A DNA stretch of 64,000 bases from Carex sylvatica (taxonomy: Eukaryota; Streptophyta; Magnoliopsida; Poales; Cyperaceae): assembly GCA_964058845.1 (NCBI GenBank), contig CAXKVR010000128.1, forward strand, positions 1-64,000, read 5' to 3'. Shown here piece after piece: positions 12,529-23,331 of the stretch; the first letter of the stretch is position 1; every line of letters starts with the position of its first letter. The translations under genes were made by a program, and so were the position numbers. The notes beneath the pieces were generated by a model that was given only the letters and a program-made list of their open reading frames with translations, was not told the origin of the DNA and did no database searches.

Positions 12529-12948
12529 GTATGACTTATTTCGCGTTGGTGAGACATTGCTCATTTTAGTCATTATGAAAATTCAAACAACTGATCCAAA
12601 CCGTTCATCTTTTTCACCATATTGAAATGTGCTTGGAGACCAAATTTTATATTTTTTGAAATTTTTTTACTATTTATTAAGCATTTTTTAGAATTGCTGA
12701 TCCGATGGTGTAGAAAATTTTACTATTTTTTACTGTTCACAGCAAAGCAGTAATTTTCAAAAATATTTAATAAATAGTAAAATAATTCCAAAAAATGTAA
12801 AATTTGGTCTCCAAGCACATTTCAATATGGAGATCACATCTAATGGTTCGGATTGGTCATTTGGACATTGAAAACACAAAAATGAGTTATAAGCATATGT
12901 GGGGATATGCTTATATATGCATAGTAGCCAACCTCTATATATCCGATG
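12529..12948. mobile_element. Foldback MITE, copy B (right part; left end at 7887-7906)
   Basis: This is the remainder of the MITE that the MULE entered. The bases GAGTTGGGCTAAAATGA left of the MULE and GGTATGACTTATTTCG right of it rejoin to the start seen intact in copy C at 19463 (GAGTTGGGCTAAAATGAG). The core CCAAATTTTATATTTTTTG and its inverted partner CCAAAAAATGTAAAATTTGG are present. Confidence 0.75.
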
Positions 12949-13127
12949 AAAATAGATATTATCCGTATTTTTTATTTGATAAAAAATAGTTTTTATGTAC
13001 TCTGGTATTCTTATATATTGACATTAAACAAGTAATAATATTATATTATTATTTTTGAAAGATCATCATAATTCATTTGTTGTACGACGAGAGAACGACT
13101 TTAAGACTAAAAATGTTTACTGAGGAG
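12949..13127 (-). repeat. Inverted single unit of tandem array A
   Basis: The minus strand reads as one unit of the 6.1-7.4 kb array (GTACAACAAATGAATTATGA, then TATCAAATAAAAAATACGG). Confidence 0.7.
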
Positions 13128-13548
13128 TGTTCAAATGCCTCTATTTTTTTGTCTCTATCATGCCTCCAAGTTTTAAAACTTTAATAACTTAAAAATTAAA
13201 ACTTAAGAGTCAAAATAAAACTGTTGGATATGATATAGATCATTTTCTCTATGTGCTCATAAAAAATTATAACATTTCAATTTTATTTTAGTTGTCATCA
13301 AGAGTTTGTAAAAAACGTACTAATGTGGATAATTTCTAGACGTTGATTTTTCAACTTATTAATTCACATAAAAATAAAATTAAAATGTGATAATTTTTTA
13401 TGAGCATATAGAGAAAATAACATAGATTACATCTAACGGTTTTATTTTGACTTTTAAATTTTAAATTTTGTATTAAAGTTTTAAAAAATACAGGCATGAT
13501 GGAGACATAAAAAATGGACGCATTTGAACCCTTCCCAAATATAATATA
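13128..13548. mobile_element. Foldback MITE of a second family
   Basis: The left end GTTCAAATGCCTCTATTTTT and inner TCTATGTGCTCATAAAAAAT return inverted at the right (ATTTTTTATGAGCATATAGA, ATGCGTCCATTTTTTATG in reverse). A half copy lies at about 5950-6145. No target duplication could be fixed by eye. Confidence 0.65.
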
Positions 13549-13566
13549 CTCTATCCGAACTGTATA

Positions 13567-16208
13567 TGTGACATTATGAATTTTATATATAATAAATAAA
13601 ACATTTACATAAGGACCTATTTGTAAAAAAATATTTAAAGTTGTTAATAACTAAAAGTTGGAGGGGTATATGTGCAAAATTCCAATTATTAATTAGAATA
13701 CCTTTCTTCTTCTTTCATATTTCGGTGGAAATAATTGAAATAAAACCGTGAGGTTAGGGTTGGCCGAACCAAAAAGGGAAAGAGAAAGAGAGAGAGAAAT
13801 CGAGCGCGGAAACTGATCGAACTTGTTGAAAAATCGAGATTCGAGCTGAATTGACGATCCTTGATCGATTCTAAAGCTTCAATTTGGTATATCTTTCTCT
13901 CTTGCAATTTTTTTTGAAAATCCTAATTTATTCGATTTATTCGATTTGTCATGATTTCGGTTAAAATTTGTAATTAGGGTTTCGTAATCGAGTTCTAGTT
14001 CGATTAGTTGTTAATTTGTGATAATTGATATGATTTGTCTTTCTTTTCTCTTGGAAACCCTAATTCAATTGATTTGTTATATTTTTGGTGAAATTCAAAT
14101 TCGAATTTGATTTGAAACGTTATAACTCAATAATCGGATTGATTTGCTTGTGGAGTTTGGAATTGAACTAGGGTTTTGGGGTTGGGTCGTAATGGAAATG
14201 AATTGTGGTATTTTGTGTGTGAAATTCGGGAATTAATCGAGTTATAACTTCGTAAAACAGATCGATTTATGTTGTTTATTCAAAACAACCAATTGAATTG
14301 AAATTCGAATTAGGATTTGGTAATGGTGTTAATTATCGATGATTCTAGCTATGTAGATACCTTTGAATTTGATAACCGTAACAATATATGTTAAACCAAT
14401 CGAACCCCGATCGAAAAGAATCGAAAACTAAACCGAAAACTTGAAATTTGTGCAATGTTGCGGGCCGCAATAACTTATCCTACGGGCCGCAAGGAGAAAA
14501 GGTACTTAACCAAATTGGAAGTGTGTTGAGCAGTGAGGGTTGCGGGCTGTAAGCCAATTGTTACGGGCCGCAAGCCAAGCAGGTCTCCCGAAGTGCTCTC
14601 GGACTTTTCGGGTGTCATTTGGTTGCGGGCCGCAAGGATCATGACTTCGGGCCGCAAGAGGTGAGGAAAAGAATTCGGGTGCTCAGCTGGGAGCTTTGCG
14701 GGCCGCAGCAAACTGGCCTCGGGCCGTAATATAAAATGCAGAATGCACTACTTGATCCTTGTGTCCATTTAAACCCTAATTTCCTTGAACTTAAGTATGA
14801 ACCTATATAAATAAGACCCGAATACGAACCCTAGACCGTGTTTAACTTAAATTAACTCGTGATAACCTATCGGATATTAATCGAACGCGTTAATCGAATC
14901 AATGTATGCAATAGGTGGTAGTCATACGAGGCAAAGGATTTCTGGGTCGTTCGAGACGCCTGAGCCTTAGTCGAGCGCGCTATTATCTGGACTTGTCTGA
15001 TATTTTATATTCAGAAATTAAACTGTGTTTCGATTCATATGCATTGCATTGCCCAAATAAAGTGAAACTCGAATTGTTTTATCTGATTGATTTGCATGCT
15101 GGTATGGTTATTATTTGTGTTGATCTGAATGATCTGATTTTGGAATTAAAGTCACCGTGCTTTATATCACCATCGGTTGGTGGATATGGTATTATTGTCA
15201 TCCACCGTGATGACGACACCCAGGGGGTGGATCCGGATTTGTCAAAGTCTATGCATGGACTTGACGCCCAGTGTTCTAAAGCTTTAGATCGTCTGGCCCT
15301 CGGCAGTTCCTAGTACCGGTTGGGACGAGGGGTAAGTGACTTTGTATTATGATTTTGGTTATGGGTGACTGTGTATCGGAGGCATTACCCAGGGGGTAAT
15401 GCGTTTGGATGGTCAATTGAATTTATATGGATTTTTCGGATATGAATTGGAACCAGACTTTTAATTAAACAGTTAAGCCTGTAACTACAGATGAGTGTCA
15501 TGAGAAAAGGTTTTACCTGGCGCAGTCGTCTGTAGGTGTCTGTAACCCTACAGATGAGTGGGAACGAATTGGGGTCCAGTGTGGTGGAACATCTGTAGTT
15601 ACTACCAGATATTCTGAAATCGAGTTAAACCAAATATTGTGTGCTTGAATTTCATCTTGGCAATTCCTGAATTGTGATTTCATTTGGATAAATGTTGTCG
15701 GGTTTGTGCATTCATGTTTATATATGATTATAAACTGATCTGAGCTTTATTTGTGTTTTATTTTTGAATATAATCTGTGATTGCAAGTCCAGGAACGATT
15801 TGTGGCAATTTATCGCACTGAGAATTCAATTCTCACCCCTCTTTTGGGTTAATTTTTCAGGTTCCGGTTCGGCGGATCCGAGAGAGACATGAGATCGGTA
15901 GGCCTGGTTTCACCGCTGCTTAGCTTGTCTGGTATTGTGACTAGAGACATGCATATATTTATGTTTTGATTGTATATATATATGTATTCTCTATGTCATT
16001 TTGTGATGCGTATCCATCGAGATACGGGTTTTGTATGATATTACCTGACCAGTTGGGATTTGTGAACTATTTTTCTTAGTTATTTGTTTGTTTTGTTTGG
16101 TTGTGTTTTACTTTCTATTATATCGTAATTGCCTTGTAGGCATACGGGCAACCGTATGTCTACGGCAGGAGGTACCTGTCGTGCCTCGTGGGGCCGCGGG
16201 GTGTGACA
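13567..16208. mobile_element. Solo LTR (2642 bp), inverted relative of the LTR at 9325
   Basis: It begins TGTGACATTATG and ends GGGTGTGACA, with the 5 bp target duplication GTATA (13562-13566, 16209-16213). The duplication differs from that of the other LTR, so the two are independent insertions and not the two ends of one element. It lies in a tandem-array-A unit: ATCCGAACTGTATA before it joins ATATCTGTGAATATC after it. It is nearly 600 bp longer than the other LTR, mainly because of the repeat at 14458-14735. Reading frames at 13689, 14475, 14915 and 16080 recur in the LTR at 9325 or arise from its repeats, and I do not call them genes. Confidence 0.87.
14458..14735. repeat. GGGCCGCAA repeat cluster inside the LTR
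   Basis: About nine copies or near-copies of TGCGGGCCGCAAG / TCGGGCCGCAA occur at irregular spacing of 20-40 bases, in a GC-rich block unlike its AT-rich surroundings. The shorter LTR at 9325-11379 lacks it. Confidence 0.85.
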
Positions 16209-16213
16209 GTATA

Positions 16214-17000
16214 TATCTGTGAATATCTTTAGTTTCAGAGTCGTCGTCTCGTCGTGCAACAAATGAATTAAGATGATTTTTCAATATAAAAAAAAGAAGC
16301 AGATTAAGGTGTTGAAAGATGTAGACACTATCAGTAGAACAAATAATCATGATTAATTTTTTATAGTTGCATGTAGGCGGAGAGTAAATTTATTAAGCAA
16401 AAGGATTCATGACATTAGATACAAATGGGATTGGGATTGCCAGCATTGTGATTGCCAGCTAAATTTTGATGAACAAATAAAAAACTAAGAACAACGTTGT
16501 CTCTGGAGAAATAAATATAACAATAATATAAAAAAAATACGGATAATGTCTATTCTCATTATAGATACAAATATAAAGTTAATTCCATCCAAAATGCATG
16601 TGTATCTTGTCCGTAAAATATTTCTGGTTTCATTGTCATCAACTTGCCATGCAACAAATAAATTAAGATAATATTTTAAATAGAAAAATAACAAAACTAA
16701 CTACTATATATCGAATATTATTACTCGGAAACTTTAACAAAAAAAAGAGTCTAAAAGTACATAAAATTATTTTTTATCAAATAAAAAATAAATACGGATA
16801 ACGTCTATTCTCAACAGATACATATATAAAAATACTTCCATTCAAACTGTAACTGTCATGAACTCGTCGTGCAATAAATTAATGAATTAGGATGATAGTT
16901 TAAACAAAACAAAATTGATAAAGGTGTCAAAAGAATGTCGACAATCTAGTGATAGAACAAATTATCATCATGATTAATTTTATTATAATTACACGTAGGA
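16214..17000 (+). repeat. Dispersed composite repeat, copy 2
   Basis: Two tandem-array-A units (16214-16300, 16540-16740) alternate with the GGTGTTGAAAGATGTAGAC block (16310), TTACACGTAGG, GATTCATGACATTAG and the GATTGCCAGC block (16430-16500). The hAT element at 17009 interrupts it; the composite resumes at about 17657 with CATGAAGATGCTTGCATTTG. Confidence 0.7.
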
Positions 17001-17008
17001 CATAAGAT

Positions 17009-17648
17009 TAGTGGATTGACACTACCGGAGAGGGCTGCTTGTGCCCGGACCACCCGTGCTCGCTGCTCGGGGTACTCGTGTCCCAACCTCGGGTACAAGC
17101 GGGTAACGGGTACACGGATAGGGGTATAAAATGGGCAGGGCACACGTCTTTTCGCAAAAAAATCCGACCATACCCTGACCGGTTTACCCGTACCCGTACC
17201 CGTGAACCCATGTGCCTGTGCCCGTACCCGTTCCTGTTTTTTTTTTTTTTCAAAATTTTCAAATTTTGCCCTCCCTCCCGGCCGGTTCAAACAAAACCGG
17301 GCCCGGACTGGACCTAAAAAAAAATAGAAAAAAAAATATTCATACAACACCGTAAAAAAAGTCGAATTATAAACACTACCCTGTCCGGTTTAAAAGTAGA
17401 ATTATAAACACGTAATAATAATCGTACAACACCGTAAAAAAAAAAAATAGAAAAAAAAACGAAAAACAGAAAAAAAAAATCGGACCGGCCCCTATCCGGA
17501 CCGCCTTGTCTCTCAAGGATACAACGGGCACAGTTTTAAAAAAAAAAATCCGTAATACCCGATTCATGATACCCGTTTACCCGTAATATCTGTGCCCTTG
17601 TCCAGATATGCCCAACCCGCCCTGTCCCTACCCGAGAGCAAACCACTA
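17009..17648 (+). mobile_element. Non-autonomous hAT element (640 bp), same family as 32719-38231
   Basis: Ends TAGTGGATTGAC and, inverted, TAGTGGTTTGCTC. The target duplication is CATAAGAT / CATAAAAT (17001-17008, 17649-17656; one mismatch). The interior keeps only subterminal CGGGTA repeats, an A-rich tract and ACAACACCGTAAAAAA, which also occurs at 37671. No transposase remains. The proline- and arginine-rich reading frames on both strands are repeat artefacts. Confidence 0.86.
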
Positions 17649-17656
17649 CATAAAAT

Positions 17657-19460
17657 ACATAATTTATCAATTTAAGTATCTAAAAACATGAAGATGCTTG
17701 CATTTGACAGATAAAAGAAAATGTGCATCCCAAGACTATAAAGTATATTTCTAACCAGTAAAAAGTTATTGGAAACATAGTTTGTAAATTATTTCATGAT
17801 TTCATTCCACTGACTTAGTTATTGGATGGTGTTTTATTTGGTTTTGACCATTACTGGAACCTTTCGGTGCTTTTCGTATCGAGCTTGGGAGCCCCCCTTA
17901 TCTTTTTTTTTTGTACTGAACGTTTTGGCACCTCTCAATAAAAGTACTTTTTTGGTAAAAAAATAAAAAAATACTTGCAGCCTTTTTGTTTGAGACAGAA
18001 GAAAATATAGCCGTTTTTTTTTTCTTATCTGTAGTATTTTTAAAAATAAATGAATAAAATTTATAGTACAAAAATTGAAATTTTAAAAAAAAGATAGTAA
18101 AAAGTATTTAAATATATATTATAAAAATTAAATTTTCATGAGCTAGAGTTACAAGTGCATCAAAATACGCAAATTTTTAAGAATAAAAAAATTGTTATTA
18201 TTTTCATGTTATAAAAAAAACCCGTCAATTGTACAGTAAAAGCACCCTTTACTCTCTTTTTTTGGCTCTCCTTTTTGATGTGTTGTTAAAAAAAACACGG
18301 ATAATGTCTATATATTCAACGGGTATAAATATACAAATGTTTTCATCCGAACTTTATTATATCTGTAAACATCATTAGTTTCAAAGTCGTCGACTTGTTT
18401 TGCAACAAACGAATTAAGATGATGAGTTTTCAATAAAATAAATAAATTAACATGTCATAAGGTGTCCACAGTCTAAAGTGCAACAAACGAATTATGATGA
18501 TTATTTTTTTTATAGTTACACGCAGGCGTGAAGTAAATTTATTAACCACAAGGATTCATGACATTAGATGCAAGTGCAGCTAGTTAGCATTGAGATTGTC
18601 AACTATTATTAAGTACATTGAGTGTCCGATTCGCCAACGGCTACGATTGAAAGATGAAACTTTATATTTGATCTCAGCCCTCCAATTACATAATTTGTCT
18701 TCTTTTAATTAAATGTATCTGTTTTATGTATAGAAGTCTAAATTTAGTTAAAAACATACTCACCAGATGTGTTGCCACACAATGCGTTACAATTAAAATT
18801 GGAGAGATTCTGAAATTTAGCAATATATTTATCCATTTTCTTATTTCTTTGTTTTCATATTTCTCATCTTCAATTGAGAAGACTCCACCTTCCATTTTCT
18901 TATTTCTTTATTTCCTTACTTTTTCTTTGTTTTTATATGGATGACAATGAAAATCATTTCTTTGTTTCTATATATATTGTTGTGGGCAATTTAGAATATA
19001 TTTTCAATATAGAATACATCAGTGTGTGTGTATTCTAAGTTGGAAATAAAGAAGAAAAATATAAATTGAAAAAAAAAAATTGGAATGTGTGTGTGAATAT
19101 GTATTTCTCTTATAATATGTGTGTGTATAAATATCCTATACATACACACAATAACACTTTTTATTTATGTTTTTTGATATCATATTATATGTCGATATTG
19201 AATTGTTGTACGATATTCGATATTAGATTCAAATCGAGCTATTATTTGATATTATTGGTACTTAAAAATAAAGAATCATCACATCATCAAATTGTTATAA
19301 GAGATCACGATTGAAGTTAATTAAAAATACATAATCATATAAATTTTCTATTAACATGTGTCTTAATTTTTGAATAATTATTATTTTTGTTGATATTTTT
19401 TTCTTACAATATGTCCCCGTTGCAATGCATGGGTATGATACTAGTATATATATATATATA
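17657..19460. other. Composite repeat remainder, LINE-like 3' end, AT-rich DNA
   Basis: 17657-17830 continues the composite repeat. 17850-17980 looks like a LINE 3' end on the plus strand (GGCACCTCTCAATAAAAGTAC followed by A-rich tail); a second copy of this block is at 20780-20850. 18290-18600 is a further composite copy with one array-A unit. 18600-19460 is AT-rich with GTGTGT and TA microsatellites and no gene that I can support. Confidence 0.5.
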
Positions 19461-19462
19461 TT

Positions 19463-19855
19463 GAGTTGGGCTAAAATGAGCCATGACTTATTTCACAATT
19501 TTAGCCATTTTGAAAATTCAAACAACCGATCCGAACCGTTCATCTTGTTCTCCATATTGAAATGTGCTTGAAGACTAAATTTTACATTTTTTGGAATTTT
19601 TTAACTATTTATTAAACATTTTTTAAAATTGTTGATCCAATGGTCTAGAAATTTTTACTGCAAAACAGCAATTTTAAAAAATACTTAATAAATAGTAAAA
19701 AATTCCAAAAAATGTAAAATTTGGTCTCCAATCACATTTCAATATAGAGATCATATCTAACGGTTCAGATCGGTCGTTTGGACTTTCAAAATAAAAATAC
19801 AGCATGGAGTACAAACGCTTGGTGAGCCATGACTCACCCAAATCCACATCTCTCT
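19463..19855. mobile_element. Foldback MITE, copy C
   Basis: Starts TTGAGTTGGGCTAAAATGAG and folds back on a right half ending CCATGACTCACCCAAATCC. The core GGTCTCCAATCACATTTCAA and its partner TTGAAATGTGCTTGAAGAC are visible. Flanked by TA repeats. It is the intact reference for the MITE broken by the MULE. Confidence 0.8.
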
Positions 19856-19864
19856 CTCTATACA

Positions 19865-20873
19865 TATCAATGATAAAAAAAATACGGATAATGCTTATTT
19901 TCATTGGATGCAGTTATAAAGTTACTTTCATTCAAACTGCGTATCATATCCATAAACATCTCTAATCTCTGTCATCTTTGTCATCGACTTGTGCAACAAA
20001 TGAATTAAGATTATTTTTATACGAAATTTTTTATAAAACTAATTACTATTTAAATATTATTACTCGAAATACTTTAAAGATTAAGAATATGATGATCGAT
20101 AATATTAATTTTTATTAAATAAAAAATTAATATGGATAATGTCTTATTCTCAACGAAAAAATATATATAAAAATACTTTCATCCGAGCTGTAACTATCAT
20201 CAACTCGATCGTCGTGCAATAAATGAATTAGGATGATTTTCAAACAAAACGTAATTGATTAAGAGTGTCAATAGAATGCCGACACTCTTTTGATAAGAAA
20301 AATTATCATGATTTTTTTTTTAATAATTACAGGTAAACGATGGAGCAAATTTCTTAAATACAGGATACATGACATTATATATCAATAGAAGATCTAATTA
20401 ATGGAACAGACTTGGATCCAAAGTGGTTTCAATGGATTCGCTCACCATTGGATCTGTTTTAAAATTCGTGTACATGAATTTTAAAGCATACACAAAAGTG
20501 CGGGCGCAAATTCTAAAGCAGATCTGATGATGAACGAATCTATTGAAACCACTTTGAATCCAATGATCATCGAATCCAAACTGTTCTCCTAATTAATAAC
20601 ATGAAGATGCTTCCATTTGAAAATGAACAAAAGAGCATGTGCATCCTAACCAGTAAATTGTTGATCTTTAGCATATTGGATGGCTATCCTAAAAGTTACT
20701 GAAGAAGACAGTCTGTACACTATTTAATATTTCATTCCATTTGCACTGGCATCATCAATTTGGAATCCGATACGATTTCAACCCTTTTTTTTTGTGTACT
20801 GAATGTCTTCTTAGCACCTCTCAATAAAAGTACCTTTAAAGTTTATGCTAATATGTTTTAAATTGATAGGATC
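19865..20873 (+). repeat. Dispersed composite repeat, copy 3 (interrupted by a MITE at 20403)
   Basis: It contains two array-A units (19870-20020, 20110-20250), the GTGTCAATAGAATGCCGACA block (20260), and the CATGAAGATGCTTCCATTTG and TGGATGGCTATCCTAAAAG blocks (20601-20740). The order is the same as in copies 1 and 2. Confidence 0.7.
20403..20588. mobile_element. MULE-type MITE (186 bp) with 9 bp target duplication
   Basis: Inverted ends GGAACAGACTTGGATCC and GAGAACAGTTTGGATTCG. A long inner inverted repeat, AAAGTGGTTTCAATGGATTCG, returns as CGAATCTATTGAAACCACTTT. The target duplication is CTAATTAAT (20394-20402, 20589-20597). Confidence 0.88.
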
Positions 20874-21390
20874 TCAATTTTTGTTTTTGTTTTTTGTTTT
20901 TGTTTAAAGCCCTTAGGCAGATATATATCATTAAAAAAAAACGTTTTACAAGACCTAGCTGTTAGAATACATCTTTTTACAAAAACAGTCCAGAAAACAA
21001 AGAGGAAAATAAAGCTACAAGCTAGGTTTGTAAAGCATCTCCCTATGCTATGTCTGGGAACAAAGGATAAGTGCTTCCAGTGAAGGCGAATTGGTCAATT
21101 CGCACCTGATTAGATAATAGGTGGGCCATTTAATTTTCTTTTTTAGATATATACTTACAGACATATTAGAAAATATTCAGTAGCTGATTGTATGATCGTC
21201 AATCCGTCGCGTGCAGGCTGAAAATTTCTACATTTATCCAACCAATAGCTCAGAATCCGTAAAGAAGGCGCACTCCTCCAACCTAAAATTCACTGCCACC
21301 CGTATTGCCATAAGCAGTGCATGCCACCATCTCAATTCAAACGATGCTTTAAAGCAGAGGATATAAATTGCTGTGGTGGTAATTAACCAA
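20874..21390 (-). mobile_element. 5'-truncated LINE, with RNase H-like 3' coding remnant
   Basis: On the minus strand a short frame at about 21235-21350 reads ALLMAIRVAVNF then LEECAFFTDSELLV, resembling the RNase H domain at the end of plant LINE ORF2 (the TDSELLV segment holds the conserved Asp). A stop follows at once. The sequence then runs to an A-rich tail (AAACAAAAACAAAAAACAAA in reverse at 20877-20905). I could not fix a target duplication. Confidence 0.6.
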
Positions 21391-22699
21391 GGAAAGCAAA
21401 TGGTTGGATGTCGACATGTATCTCACCTGCCTAAGACTATGTATGTAAAAAAATATTTAAAATTTAAAACTGCATGTGAACAATATTTTTTTAAGATCTA
21501 TAACTTTTTAGAATTTTCAAAAATAAGGATAACATGTAAAATATGTGGGATACCTCAAAACTCATCTGGACCCCTCAAAACTTTTTAGATGGAGTTTCTC
21601 ATCTGGACCCCTCAAAACTCTTGAAATTTCATATTTCTCCCTCTATAATTCTTAATATAAAAGTTACCCTTCTAAATTTTAAAACTCGTCATAAATTTAC
21701 AAAAGTGTCCATTTTATAATACAGTGCTATTTGAAAACGATTCAAATAAATAGCATCACGTAGTTTTCATTTTCATAAAAGGAGGAATAAAAAAATTATT
21801 TTCTATAGCATCTCGTAAAAAAAATAACCGAGAGATAATTTGTGTATGTAATCCCGGGGAGCCGAATAATTGCTTTCTTTTGGTCAAAATGTGGTAGGAC
21901 CTACATGGATTCCAATCTACTCATTTTTTCAAGAAAAGAAGCACCATCTTATTCTTCAATCCGAACCGTTAAAAGTCGATCAAATAATTTTAATTACTTT
22001 TTTCATTTATATTAATATAATATATTAAAATAAATTATATATAATTAGAGTTGTTTAATTAATTTTGAACGGTTCGGATTGAAAAATAAAAGATTTTTTT
22101 TTTCTTGAGGAAAAGAGCATATTTGAATCCGGAGCTACACGTGAGTTTTCAAAGTTGTTTTGCAATAAATATATTAAATTCATTAGAAAAATTAAATAGA
22201 TTAAGGTGTTGAAAGAATGTCGACACTTTTTGTTGGCATAGAAGTGCGTGCGTAGCCAAGTCAAAGTTTACTTTGGAAGTTTTTAAATTTCCTTTTCATG
22301 GATCAACCTTTCAAAAAAAGTGAAAATATTAAAGACTTTCGGGACATTTTGCTTGTCATAAGAATATTAAATAATTATCTTTTTGAGAGAAAACAAAAAA
22401 AATATGTGTATCATAATAAGAATATTAAATTTATGCAGGAAACGTTTAATTTTGGGTTTATATATCCGAATGTATAACTTACCTACTATCTTTCATAGTT
22501 TGGATTTTCTTTGTCTTACCATGTCCATCAGAGCTAGAACTCATCTCTTCAATCGCTGAAGGAGCTAATTATAATTAATTACCCAAAATAAATCAACATA
22601 ATTTACAATCCAAAATTCACAGCTTAAGTTTCTCATATTAGCATTGCATGTTGTCACTCAAAATTGAGCAGGTATGTAATTTGAACTTCTTTTTTTCTT
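21391..22699. other. Intergenic repeats: zinc-element-bearing fragment, inverted repeat, AT-rich DNA
   Basis: 21385-21425 read on the minus strand matches 57805-57845 (CATACATGTCGACATCC, CATTTGCT). CTCATCTGGACCCCTCAAAA is directly repeated at 21561 and 21599. About 21895-22142 is an inverted-repeat MITE (CAATCCGAACCGTT returning as AACGGTTCGGATTG). 22195-22235 holds the composite-repeat block GAATGTCGACAC. No gene is visible. Confidence 0.5.
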
Positions 22700-23010
22700 A
22701 AAAGAATTATAACCATTTTTACATTTTTAAAGTCTAAATTGTCGATCCAAATCGTTAGATGTGATCTCTACAATAAAATGTGCTTGGAGACCAAATTTTA
22801 CATTTTTTGAATTTTGTTTACTATTTATTAAGATGGGTACAAAAATAGTCAAATTCAGACCATTGAATTTTGTACCCATCTTAATAAATAATAAAAAAAA
22901 TCCAAAAAATATAAAATTTGATCTGGAAGCATATTTTATTGTGGAAATCATGTTGAACGGTTTGGATCGACGATTTGGACTTTGAAAATATAAAAAATAG
23001 TTATGATAAC
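22700..23010. mobile_element. Foldback MITE, copy D (short version)
   Basis: CTTGGAGACCAAATTTTAC returns inverted as a diverged TATAAAATTTGATCTGGAAG. The inner arms AAGATGGGTACAAAAAT and TTTTGTACCCATCTT meet near 22860. It lies about 320 bp beyond the 3' end of the ZIP gene. Confidence 0.75.
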
Positions 23011-23331
23011 TTGTTGTAACTCAAAAATTGTTGTAACTTGATTCCTCCTCATCTTACATGTATATATATGATTATAAATTTGCAACGAGGAAATCATTCA
23101 ATATTAAAGTCAATAATCTAGTCGTCTAGCTAGAAAGAAACAAGCTGCATTCAATTTGTTTTAATTTTTTTTTAAATTGCAAGTTCTAAAAAGAATTTTG
23201 ATGTCTTTATAATAATATACTGATCCAAATTATGAAAAACAAGTTTATACAGATTATATATATCAGCAAATATGAGAATACAAATTTTGAGCCAACTATA
23301 AATTATACAATCTTTCTCATCTAATGAAAGT

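Noticed and set aside
14915..15313. 132-codon frame inside the second solo LTR
   Set aside because: Its counterpart in the first LTR (10272-10544) is only partly open and carries changes; it looks like a non-coding LTR sequence with a chance frame.
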